This document shows, piece by piece, positions 6,401 to 12,258 of a stretch of DNA of 12,258 nucleotides. The notes under the pieces were generated by a model. That model had not been told where the DNA came from. It saw only the letters and a list, made by a program, of their open reading frames with translations, and searched no databases. Every line of letters begins with the position of its first letter. The stretch's first letter is position 1. The translations under genes and the position numbers were made by a program. This stretch comes from Stephanodiscus triporus (lineage: Eukaryota > Bacillariophyta > Thalassiosirophyceae > Thalassiosirales > Thalassiosiraceae). The DNA lies in the NCBI GenBank assembly GCA_036939755.1, contig JALLAZ010000920.1:1-12258 (forward strand). The letters run 5' to 3'.

Positions 6401-9344
6401 CAGCCGTTCCCGCCAGCGTCAATTACTTTCCCAACATCGCCATTAAACCAGCCTGGGAGAGAGCATAAGTCATTACTGACCTTCGTAATGTAATTTTTAA
6501 TTGCGAGGAAGCGCATATTTGTGAAGCGAGACAAAGTTCCTGGGACTGTACCCTCTAATTGATTGTATCCAATGCTGTGCGAGTCAAATAGTGTTGAATT
6601 AGTTAGTACAAATTCGAAGTTGTATCACAAATAATAAAACCAATACCATTTCGGCAGCACTCACTCGATTGCCATGAACTGATCGACATTTTCAACTCCC
6701 GACAAAAAGTCGCTAGGAATGGATCCAGTCATCGAGTTAGAATTCAAATCAAGCATGTGGAGGAGTGTCTGCTCCTTGAAGGAGGGTAGCTTGCCCGTGA
6801 TTCCAGGGCCTATTTTACCGCTTTGGTGCACATGAAACTTCTGCAGGTCGAGGAGTTTCTTGATGGCATCCGTGGGCAGGTGCCCACTGAAGTCGTTCTC
6901 GGAAAAATCTTCGTTTGAGTAGCAAAAGTACAGGACAGATATAATGTATGAGCAAAAAGTAGGCAGTGAACTTTATTCGACTATGGCAAATACACTTACC
7001 GACATGCCAAAGCTTTGTCATCAGTCCAATCTCCGTAGGGATCGTTCCCGTCAGTTCATTGCCATAAAGACTGTCCAGGAAGTCGAAAATGTGCAGACGT
7101 GGACGTTTTAGTTTTCAGTAATCATAGACAACGTAGAAACGAACACATGGCAAGATTCCCTTCACTCACTCGAGTTCTTTCAATATCGACAGGGCGCTGA
7201 TCCCCTCGGTAATCTTCCCCTTCAAACCGGAATATTTCATTTCCAAAACTTTCAACCCAGTCAGCTGGTACAACTCCGTATCTATCGCACTGAAAAAATA
7301 GGCGTCGTTCACCACCAGCTCCTCCAACGACGTCGCTTTGCCGATTCCGCTGAACTTTTGGATATCATTGGACGACAGATCCGCCTTCCTCAATTTGACC
7401 GCCTTGCCAATATCCCCGAAGCCGAAATCGCGATCAAGGCGTATTTCGTTCCCCGATAGATCGAGTTCCTTCAGGTTGGGAAGGTCGAAGAACGACGAGG
7501 GGACCAAACCCTCCATGCCATTGTTGGACAACGCGATTTCTATTATGCTTCCGTCCTCATCGCACGCGACCCCTGTTAAGTTGGTACAGGCGAATCCATC
7601 CCCGCGAAGGATCTGATAGCTGGGCAACGTCAAATCCGCCGGCGATTCCATTTCCGCGAAGGAGCTCCATCCGCCGTCGTCGATCCACTGGGGTCCGTTC
7701 AGCGCGAGGTAGAACTCGACGAGTATCTCCAATTCGTCCGCCGTGCTGTTCACAATCTGGATGTCGCCGTCGCATGTCGTGGCGCCCATAAGCCCGTTCG
7801 TGCCGGAGCCGCACGGCTCGCACGGCGTCTGCGTCTCCTCCTGCCGTCCGGTGTCGCTGTATGTGTCCACGGGACACATGATGGCGTCGCACCCGAATAG
7901 CTCCACCATGCCGTTCATCCAGCCGTTGATTTTTTCGTCGTTCGATCCGTCGTCGCAGATCTTGGGTCCGTATCCCTCGATCTTGTTCCCCACGACGTTC
8001 AGGACGAGGGAATCGAACCTGATGAGTTCCCCAGGGATCGTGCCGGTGAGATCGTTGTTCTCGAGTCCGATCGTGACGGTTTCTCCCTCGGATCCGTTGA
8101 ACGCGTTGAGGAAGTTATGTGGGATGGTCCCTGTGAAGGCGTTGCCGTCGAGGCTGTGTCATTGTGTTCACAAGAGAAGGGGGGGGGGGGGGGGGGAAGG
8201 AGAGACAGAGAACGCGTGAGTAAATCGAATATGCGACCTGTTGCCAAGCCCAAATTACAGGGTCGATGGTTCGCCGACGACGACGCAGAATCGTGTCGAG
8301 TGTTGCATCAACACTCACTAAATCTCGTTCAAATATGGATGCGTGTCGAAGTGGGGCAGTTTTCCGGTATGCGCCCCCGTATCAGGATCGTTGTTGTGGA
8401 CGGAAAACGTCTGAAGGTTGCCCATGTTTTTGATCTCCGCGGGGAGGGGACCCGTGAGCTGATTCTCGGAGAACTGTGCGTCGTTCGCGAGGTGGGGGGG
8501 GGGAGGACGAGGGGGATGGGATGGGAAATGACGTCGTATGGCATAAGTTCGCGTCGCAAATTTTTAGAAAACGAGATGAGCGACGCGCGAGTTTTGCAAG
8601 AGGCGCCATAATACTCACCGTGATGATCTGCATCTTGGTGAGCTGTCCGATCTCCGACGGGATAGTCCCCGTGAGTTTGTTCCCGTAGCAGTAAAATTCC
8701 ATCAGGTTCGTCAGGTCGCCGAGGCGGTTGTCGATCGTCCCCGTCAGCTCGTTCTCGCTGACTGCGAGTATCTCCAATAGCGGAAGCTCGAATAGCTCGC
8801 TCGGCATCGTCCCCTTAAGGTTGTTGAACGTCATGTGCAGTCCCGTGAGGCTCCCGGCGAGTTTGGACACGCCCTTGACGCTGGCCACCAGGTTGTTCGT
8901 CAGCTCAATGACCTCGACGTCGGCGATGTCGTCGTCCTCCTCCATGACCACGTCGATGCGATCGAATCCCGCGCTCGTGATGCGATTCTTGCTGAAGTCC
9001 AGGTGCTTGAGGTGCGGTAGGGTGTAGACGTAGGGACTCACGGACCCGGCGAGGTTGTTGTCCTTCAGGTGGATTTCTGTGACCTTCCCCGCGGAGTTGC
9101 AAATAACGCCGGGGTAGGACGACTCGGAGCACACGTCGCTGCTGTCGACGTCCCACTTCTTCTCCCAATTGTCGCCGTTGAGATTGGCGTAGACGTGGTA
9201 CAGGATTTCCTTCTCGTCGAGGGCCGACACGGCGGGGGGCAACGCGAACAATGACGATAGGCACGCCAGCGACGCTATCGAGTCGAAGACGATGCCGCCG
9301 ATGCCGTGGCCGCGCCGATAGGCGGGCTTCAGTCGGAATTTCAT
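387..9344 (-). CDS. Giant six-module leucine-rich-repeat surface protein (23 exons)
   Basis: Exons, 5' to 3' on the minus strand: 9344-8619, 8473-8319, 8153-7170, 7070-7000, 6908-6665, 6574-5902, 5829-5655, 5559-5511, 5436-5182, 5097-5032, 4952-4657, 4574-4250, 4159-3921, 3839-3719, 3646-3071, 2955-2761, 2689-2610, 2527-2458, 2368-2210, 2130-1252, 1162-1029, 938-818, 726-387. They sum to 6,933 bases (2,310 residues plus TAA). All introns are GT-AG, mostly GTGAGT/GTAAGT with CAG acceptors, and every junction restores an LRR consensus in frame. The start is the first ATG before a signal peptide; the upstream extension lacks an ATG. The protein has a signal peptide, six LRR modules each closed by a cysteine cap, and a hydrophobic tail. 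No kinase or other catalytic domain is seen. Known of the family: extracellular protein-protein recognition. Inferred: a secreted or surface-anchored recognition or adhesion protein. Individual splice sites, especially introns 1 and 13, may differ by a few bases. Confidence 0.85.
498..1700 (-). other. LRR module 6 (residues ~1964-2273)
   Basis: The shortest module: its cap Cys (residue 2236) is 316 residues after that of module 5, so about two repeats are missing. The N-terminal cap is nearly the same as in module 5 (W...N-W...I-C-T-W-Y-G-V-E-C). It carries N-F-E-G-I-G-K-A-Q-N-L and a second, related G-L-G-E-A-K-N-L unit. Introns 20-22 follow, then the final C-terminal cap G-C-D-A-I-M-C-P-P in the last exon. 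The first TTG codon of that exon is not a start; the exon is entered by splicing at CAG/G (726). Confidence 0.8.
1701..3249 (-). other. LRR module 5 (residues ~1593-1963)
   Basis: The N-terminal cap has W...N-W...I-C-T-W-Y-G-V-Q-C, followed by an S-I-D-G-I-G-K-A-P-A-L signature. Introns 15-19 break the repeats; exons 17 and 18 (80 and 70 bases) each hold about one LRR. The C-terminal cap is Y-G-C-D-A-I-M-C-K-P-G-F-F (Cys at residue 1920). Its nucleotide sequence around the D-A-I-M-C codons is almost identical to that of module 6, suggesting recent duplication or gene conversion between these two modules. Confidence 0.8.
3250..4714 (-). other. LRR module 4 (residues ~1213-1592)
   Basis: The N-terminal cap contains I-C-S-W-Y-G-I-T-C, then the signature S-I-V-G-I-G-M-A-T-N-L. 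The LRRs include N-K-I-T-G-T-L-P and N-E-M-T-G-Q-I-P, followed by a junction at intron 13 where the repeat N-D-F-E-G is joined to T-L-P-T. The C-terminal cap departs from the others: C-Y-A-I-A-C-P (Cys at residue 1552), with Tyr in place of the usual Asp and Ala before the second Cys. Introns 11-14 lie in this stretch. Intron 13 has no stop codon and a length divisible by three. Confidence 0.8.
3840..3920 (-). other. Intron 13, frame-preserving and stop-free (81 bases)
   Basis: Donor GTGAGG after GAA-G and acceptor AAAAG before GC-ACT give the expected LRR junction E-G-T-L-P-T. The intron is 81 bases (27 codons) with no in-frame stop, so the unspliced reading frame also stays open. Retention would insert a mainly hydrophobic segment rich in Val, Phe, Ser and Leu into the middle of one LRR. 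All other introns in the gene either shift the frame or contain stops where I followed them. Confidence 0.65.
4715..6285 (-). other. LRR module 3 (residues ~824-1212)
   Basis: The N-terminal cap is recognisable (N-W...W...C-A-Y-E-G-I-K-C) and is followed by the signature V-E-G-I-S-S-A-P-S-L, a degenerate form of the G-I-G-K-A segment. The LRRs are split by introns 6-10, including two very small exons (49 bases at 5511-5559 and 66 bases at 5032-5097), the second encoding one repeat. An N-S-S sequon lies in exon 9 and N-L-T in exon 11. The C-terminal cap reads K-C-D-A-I-L-C-P-P-G-T (Cys at residue 1166) with G-R and C-x-x-C-P; it resembles the GCC2/GCC3 or ephrin-receptor-like cysteine pattern. 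Confidence 0.8.
6286..7771 (-). other. LRR module 2 (residues ~422-823)
   Basis: The longest module; its cap Cys (residue 785) lies 403 residues after that of module 1. The N-terminal cap has the E-L-E-I-L-V-E-F-Y helix, a W pair and C...G-V-A-C, but carries an insertion with F-A-E-M-E-S-P between W and C that the other modules lack. The mid-module signature S-G-I-G-K-A-T-S-L is followed by G-x-I-P repeats, a G-K-L-P-S-F unit and G-S-I-P-S-D-F-L. The C-terminal cap is G-C-D-A-I-L-C-P-K-G-T-F. Introns 3, 4 and 5 fall in this part, and exon 4 (71 bases) encodes just one LRR. Confidence 0.8.
7772..9221 (-). other. LRR module 1 (residues ~42-421)
   Basis: The module opens with an LRR N-terminal cap: a short helix (I-L-Y-H-V-Y), paired Trp residues and two Cys residues ending in P-G-V-I-C. 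LRRs follow, with N-N-L-K-G-T-M-P, N-E-L-T-G-T-I and N-K-L-T-G-T-I-P as clear 24-residue units. Introns 1 and 2 interrupt the repeats. It closes with the cysteine cap F-G-C-D-A-I-M-C-P near residue 382, then G-R and C-x-x-C. This 5' part is visibly richer in G/C at third codon positions than modules 2-6. Introns 1 and 2 are the longest in the gene (145 and 165 bases) and carry long C-runs on the coding strand. Confidence 0.8.
8179..8196 (+). repeat. 18-base G homopolymer (C-run in intron 2)
   Basis: A pure run of 18 G on the plus strand lies in intron 2 of the LRR gene, where it is a C18 tract about 25 bases upstream of the acceptor. It may serve as an unusual polypyrimidine tract. Runs of this length are unstable in replication and prone to length error in sequencing, so the exact count is uncertain. 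Confidence 0.85.
9222..9344 (-). other. Signal peptide of the LRR protein
   Basis: The first 41 residues begin with a basic stretch (Lys and Arg at positions 2, 4, 6, 10 and 11), continue with a hydrophobic core at about residues 16-37, and end in the small-residue motif A-V-S-A. That is a good signal-peptidase site just before the L-D-E-K-E start of the first LRR cap. It supports both the start codon choice and entry into the secretory pathway. None of the later modules is preceded by such a segment, which argues that they are not separate genes. Confidence 0.8.
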
Positions 9345-9530
9345 AGTGTACTGCTCTCCTGCCAAACAAGGGCAATTAAGATATGGATGATCCAACGATT
9401 ATATTGTTTCGGTGCAAGAGAGAAATTTTTATGGAGTCATGGTCAGTCTTATCTCACAACACACGCATGAACCGGCACGAAATCCGCGCCATATTACTAG
9501 ATACGTAGATACTCTAGAGTAGAGAATTTT
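9345..9530 (-). promoter_or_regulatory. 5' flank and putative promoter of the LRR gene
   Basis: This AT-rich stretch lies immediately before the start ATG on the minus strand. It contains an AATATAAT element (9398-9405) about 55 bases upstream of the ATG. A good acceptor-like CTTGTTTGGCAG sits about 15 bases before the ATG and could end a 5' UTR intron. No transcription start can be fixed from sequence. A perfect 10-base palindrome ACTCTAGAGT occurs at 9511-9520. Composition changes sharply to GC-rich, C-run-rich sequence just beyond 9540. Confidence 0.3.
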
Positions 9531-10130
9531 ATGGAGTACGAGGTTTTGTTAGTCTGTCCACTTCACCACCAGCAGGTCTGAGCCCGCACCGGTGAACAAT
9601 GGAGATGCCGCCCCCCTGACCGCGGACGGCATTATCCCTGCTTCCTTCCTCTCGTGTGGAGCGAGATTGCTTAAAAAAAATATACGCTTCCCTCCTTCGT
9701 TGGCTCTTCATGCCTCGGCGCCGCCGTTCGGTTTCACCCTCCCTGACGCGTCTCTCCCCCCCTCTCTTCGTCATCCCCCTCGGCGTTTGACGATCCATCA
9801 ATTTCTCCATCACCTTCGCAATCAAGACCGGCACATTAGCTGGTTGATTGGCATGTTTGGGCCATTGCATCGGGTCCGGTACTCCCTCTCCAGTCGCCCG
9901 GACGTCGTCTTTGTGTTGACTCTTCGAGACTGCATCGGCCTCCAAGATATTTTTGTGGGGGAACTTGTCAGTCTCGACGCCCACGTGTTTGACAATCTCC
10001 CCGCCCTCAAAGACCTTTCCCATTGATTTGGGGGGGCATGGAGCTTTAGAGCGGCCTCCGCTTGCCCGAAGACGCGCTGCCCTCTCCTCCGGCTGGGGGC
10101 TGACGCGATTATGGCCCCCGTGGTCGACAT

Positions 10131-10157
10131 CCCCCCCTCTCCTCCGAAAAGGGGGGG
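10131..10157. repeat. C7/G7 inverted repeat
   Basis: Seven C (10131-10137), 13 intervening bases and seven G (10151-10157) can pair as a G:C hairpin. It is one of four such C-run/G-run pairs in about 800 bases, with the others at 10216-10237, 10617-10644 and 10908-10934. Confidence 0.6.
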
Positions 10158-10215
10158 CATCGCGATGGAACCCGATGCCAACGTCGGCACCAACGTCTCT
10201 TCAGACTCGGCTGTT

Positions 10216-10237
10216 CCCCCCCTCTGATTGTGGGGGG
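10216..10237. repeat. C7/G6 inverted repeat
   Basis: Seven C (10216-10222), a 9-base loop and six G (10232-10237) can form a G:C hairpin. The loop sequence differs from that of the other three pairs. Confidence 0.6.
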
Positions 10238-10616
10238 TGGTGTTTCTTCTCCCCGGTGTTGCCCCTCCGGGGATCTTCTGCCCCCGTCAGATTTATTTAC
10301 AATGCCACCCCAGATCCCATTGATGGGGGTCTTGTGGCCGCGGCATCCGCTTTCTTCTCCCACCAAGGCCATTGGGTCTTTCACGACCCATGCCCCGACC
10401 TTGCGGCGTATTGTCGTTCGATGGGCGTGCTGCCCTCGATGGTCGTCCCCGTCGATCGCCTCCCGGACTACCTTCTTCATGGAGATTTTGGCCAGTTTGG
10501 CTGCCCCTTCGCTGACAGATGCGGCCTTGACAGGCACGGCGTTCATGGCCGCGTACCTTTCTCCCTCTCAATCGGGGATTGGTGCGTCGGGGGGTGCCCG
10601 GATCGACTATTCCTAA

Positions 10617-10644
10617 CCCCCCCTGGTCCCCCTCTTGGGGGGGG
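10617..10644. repeat. C7/G8 inverted repeat
   Basis: Seven C (10617-10623), a 13-base spacer that itself holds five C, and eight G (10637-10644). Either C-run could pair with the G-run, so two alternative hairpins are possible. Confidence 0.6.
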
Positions 10645-10907
10645 ACTTGGCATTCCAGGGGTTCCGCATGGCGTTCAAAGGGGTCTCCCTCTTCCAGCTT
10701 CCGGAAGCCTGGCGGACCCAAATGGTTGGCGAGGAATCCCTCAACGGGTTTTCCGCTCCACTTCCCGAATTCCGACCGGAAGCAGATGGCAAGTTCCCGC
10801 CAGATTCTGTCTGTCCTTGGCCCAATTTCCTCACAAACTGGCTTCACCCCCCTGTGACTATGTTGCCCATGAACCCTGCAACTGGCATCGCACCCCCTAC
10901 GCCGCCA

Positions 10908-10934
10908 CCCCCCCCCCCATGCTAAGAAGGGGGG
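10908..10934. repeat. C11/G6 inverted repeat
   Basis: Eleven C (10908-10918), a 10-base loop and six G (10929-10934). It overlaps the end of the degraded recombinase frame, where the run shifts the reading frame, and lies beside the 9-bp inverted repeat at 10932-10954. Confidence 0.6.
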
Positions 10935-10954
10935 CGATCATGAGCTGATCGCCC
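10932..10954. repeat. Perfect 9-bp inverted repeat
   Basis: GGGCGATCA (10932-10940) and TGATCGCCC (10946-10954) form a perfect stem with a 5-base loop. It lies in the C-terminal end of the decayed recombinase reading frame, so it may be chance in coding sequence. It directly abuts the G-run of the neighbouring C-run/G-run inverted repeat at 10908-10934, which makes a compact double-hairpin site. Confidence 0.6.
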
Positions 10955-11277
10955 AACTGTTGTGCTGAGAATGAAATTTTCTTGATGGGGTTCCAATCTT
11001 CACTGCCAGAACTCAGCCATTTGCGCTTGATCTTGTCGCGTAAGGCCAAAGGAACCAATTGACATTTAGTTCCATTCACAGTCACTTCATCTTCAAAGGC
11101 AGCCCAGAGAGGAGGGGCAGCGCCAGCACTTCCGAGATCTCACGACCAAAGATAGCCATTGTCTTTGAGACAACGCTCCCAAGAAACCCTTCGGGGATCT
11201 GCACGCCATCCTTGATCATGTACTTGCAGTCCACGGGGGCCGCAGAGGCAGCGAGCCACTTGCGCATCCAGATAGGG

Positions 11278-11347
11278 CTTCACAAGGCAACAATAAACTG
11301 GTTAGTAAATAAGTCACCAAGTTGAGGATGCAATAGAAAAAACATAC
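11278..11347 (-). other. Possible intron in the recombinase pseudogene
   Basis: After the conserved N-T-Y-Q segment the minus strand shows CAG/GTATGT, a T-rich stretch, and an AAG acceptor 70 bases downstream. The next codons read P-Y-L-D-A-Q-V, which is what follows the tyrosine segment in the family as I remember it. This suggests that the ancestral gene had a spliceosomal intron here. Reading straight through meets stops. Confidence 0.45.
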
Positions 11348-12258
11348 CTGATACGTGTTGATATAAGTGTATATGCGCTTTCCCCCTCCAGCGCCCACAC
11401 TTTGAAATCCAATCCTTCACTAGGCCGTTGCGACTGGCATAGGTCACTGCAACCTCGCGGATGCTATGCGTGCCGAGTTTGCCAATCTTACTTGATGAGG
11501 GAAAGTGCTCGCTTTTGAAGATGTTTGATAAAAAATCGAGATCCCCCGGTTTCGGTGCTCCGGGAATAAGTTCCCCTCAGACGTCGCCTCATCCCGGATG
11601 TGTTCAAAATACAAGACAAGATTCAAGAGGGGACAAACAAGTGGATCCATGGAAGCAAACAGAAATTGTGTAGGCAACTCATGCTCATTTGGGATGTTTT
11701 TTGACCAGCTCATCTTCACCTGCAAGGTGAATGAGTACATTGAGTTACTCTGAATCGTCGTCATCACCAGCTGCATCACATCGTCAATCCGCCCAATAAT
11801 TTGCCATTGCAGCATCAACACCGCTAGCATAATAAACTGGACATCATGCAAAGGGAACACAAGGCGAGTGCCAATGAGCAAACACATGAACTCATCCCAA
11901 TGAATGGCACAACGCACCTGCAAGGGCACAGCAGTACCTCTCACCTCCTTTTTTCAAATCCTATGATGCCCTGGCAGTGGCTGACTTGGTGGGGTTGCCT
12001 TGTCCGGTGATTTTGTCCCACTGCTGGCACTGGTGGGGCATGTGTGACAAGATGGCCTTCTTGTAGAAGGCCAGCGTGGAAGAGCAAGTGATGATGGCAT
12101 TGGGAAATTCATCCGGTCCCTCCTTGGGGAAAAGATTTGGCCCATACGCCTGCTTGAAGGTGAGAAAATTGGCTACATTGAGATCCATGATCTCAAGAAG
12201 GCATTCTTGGGAGAAGGTGATGTTATCGGAGGGGGAGTAGGTTGTTCCATCAAGGAAA

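Larger units (their letters stand above)
9531..10896. other. GC-rich, homopolymer-rich block, no recognised gene
   Basis: About 1.4 kb with frequent C- and G-runs and overlapping open frames on both strands. The longest plus-strand frame (9953-10948) is Pro/Gly/Arg-rich and looks like a shadow of composition. On the minus strand short pieces look more protein-like but lie in different frames: an ATG frame from 10023 downward whose first ~75 residues have ordinary composition before turning Arg-rich, a piece around 10350-10546, and a piece around 10640-10847 lacking an ATG. I recognise no family in them. They may be further decayed parts of the recombinase element or another element. Four C-run/G-run inverted repeats lie in it or at its edge. 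Confidence 0.5.
10897..12258 (-). pseudogene. Decayed tyrosine recombinase (Crypton-like), partial
   Basis: Read on the minus strand from the right edge, the fragments form one protein broken among frames. First a helical N-terminal segment (F-K-Q-A-Y-G...F-Y-K-K-A-I, then G-N-P-T-K-S); then K-K-E-V-R-G...W-D-E-F; then S-M-D-P-L-V-C-P-L-L-N-L; then the catalytic H-x-x-R as G-T-H-S-I-R (His at 11466-11468, Arg at 11457-11459) followed by G-R-W-R-G and a Y-x-N-T-Y segment with the probable tyrosine; then K-Y-M-I-K-D-G and a C-terminal helical part ending near 10897. A GT-AG intron fits at 11278-11347. Frame breaks are evident near 11950, 11575, 11380, 11237 and 11105. Family knowledge: such recombinases move DNA by tyrosine-mediated strand exchange. 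This copy should be inactive. The order and motifs match algal recombinase-like proteins from memory; the assignment to Cryptons is less sure than to tyrosine recombinases. The 5' end lies beyond the window. Confidence 0.7.

Noticed and set aside
498..7771. Modules 2-6 as separate LRR genes
   Set aside because: None has its own start codon with a signal peptide, there is no stop or spacer between modules, and each cap and the following N-terminal cap lie in the same exon (exons 3, 6, 11, 15 and 20).
7338..8219. Plus-strand open frames opposite exon 3
   Set aside because: They lie opposite GC-rich coding sequence with clear LRR and cysteine-cap codons on the minus strand, and show no domain of their own.
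8117..8611. 164-codon plus-strand open frame
   Set aside because: It spans introns 1 and 2 and exon 2 of the LRR gene and reads through the G18 run; composition is Gly/Arg-rich. A shadow frame.
9345..9395. Upstream extension of the LRR gene start to 9395
   Set aside because: The extension begins with TTG, not ATG. It would put 17 residues in front of the signal peptide, and the ATG at 9342-9344 fits the signal peptide well.
9511..9520. Perfect 10-base palindrome ACTCTAGAGT upstream of the LRR gene
   Set aside because: Short, single-copy palindromes of this size occur by chance. No second copy or known operator is seen.
9953..10948. 331-codon plus-strand open frame
   Set aside because: Pro/Gly/Arg-rich composition in a GC-rich, homopolymer-filled stretch, no recognisable domain, and it overlaps the end of the recombinase pseudogene on the other strand. 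It is probably open by composition alone.
11461..11673. 70-codon plus-strand open frame
   Set aside because: It lies opposite the H-x-x-R region of the recombinase, whose motifs are on the minus strand.
1217..11741. 15-base match GTGAATGAGTACATT near 1217-1231 and again near 11727-11741
   Set aside because: A single exact match of this length can arise by chance in 12 kb, and the flanks do not extend it.

Overview
The window reads as nuclear DNA of a microbial eukaryote, most likely a diatom or related stramenopile. The clues are a TTAGGG-type telomeric repeat at the left edge, an intron-rich gene with short GT-AG introns (71-165 bases), plant-type leucine-rich repeats (LRRs) joined to a C-D-A-I-x-C cysteine cap that I associate with diatom LRR proteins, and a decayed tyrosine-recombinase gene of a type I recall from algal genomes. 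No bacterial operon, rRNA, tRNA or CRISPR array is visible.

Layout. 1-63: G-strand telomeric repeats, oriented opposite to a normal left chromosome end. 64-386: 3' flank. 387-9344, minus strand: one very large gene. By matching splice sites, reading frame and LRR periodicity I join 23 exons and 22 introns into a continuous 6,933-base CDS of 2,310 residues. Every phase is consistent and there is no internal stop. 9345-9530: short 5' flank. 9531-10896: GC-rich, homopolymer-rich stretch with no recognised gene. 10897-12258, minus strand: a degraded tyrosine-recombinase (Crypton-like) pseudogene that runs off the right edge.

The large protein has a signal peptide, then six tandem copies of an approximately 320-400 residue module, then a hydrophobic C-terminal tail (membrane or GPI-type anchor) with no kinase or other cytoplasmic domain. 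Each module has a W/C-containing N-terminal LRR cap, several LRRs including a recurrent G-I-G-K-A segment, LRRs with the G-x-I-P signature, and a C-terminal cysteine cap. It is best described as a cell-surface or secreted multi-ectodomain LRR protein; its ligand is unknown.

The LRR gene and the recombinase remnant have no evident functional link. Together with the telomeric repeats they look like a subtelomeric or rearranged region, where surface-protein genes and mobile-element debris often occur. The main novelty candidates are the six-module architecture, intron placement within the LRR units, a frame-preserving intron that could be retained, and the inverted telomeric tract.
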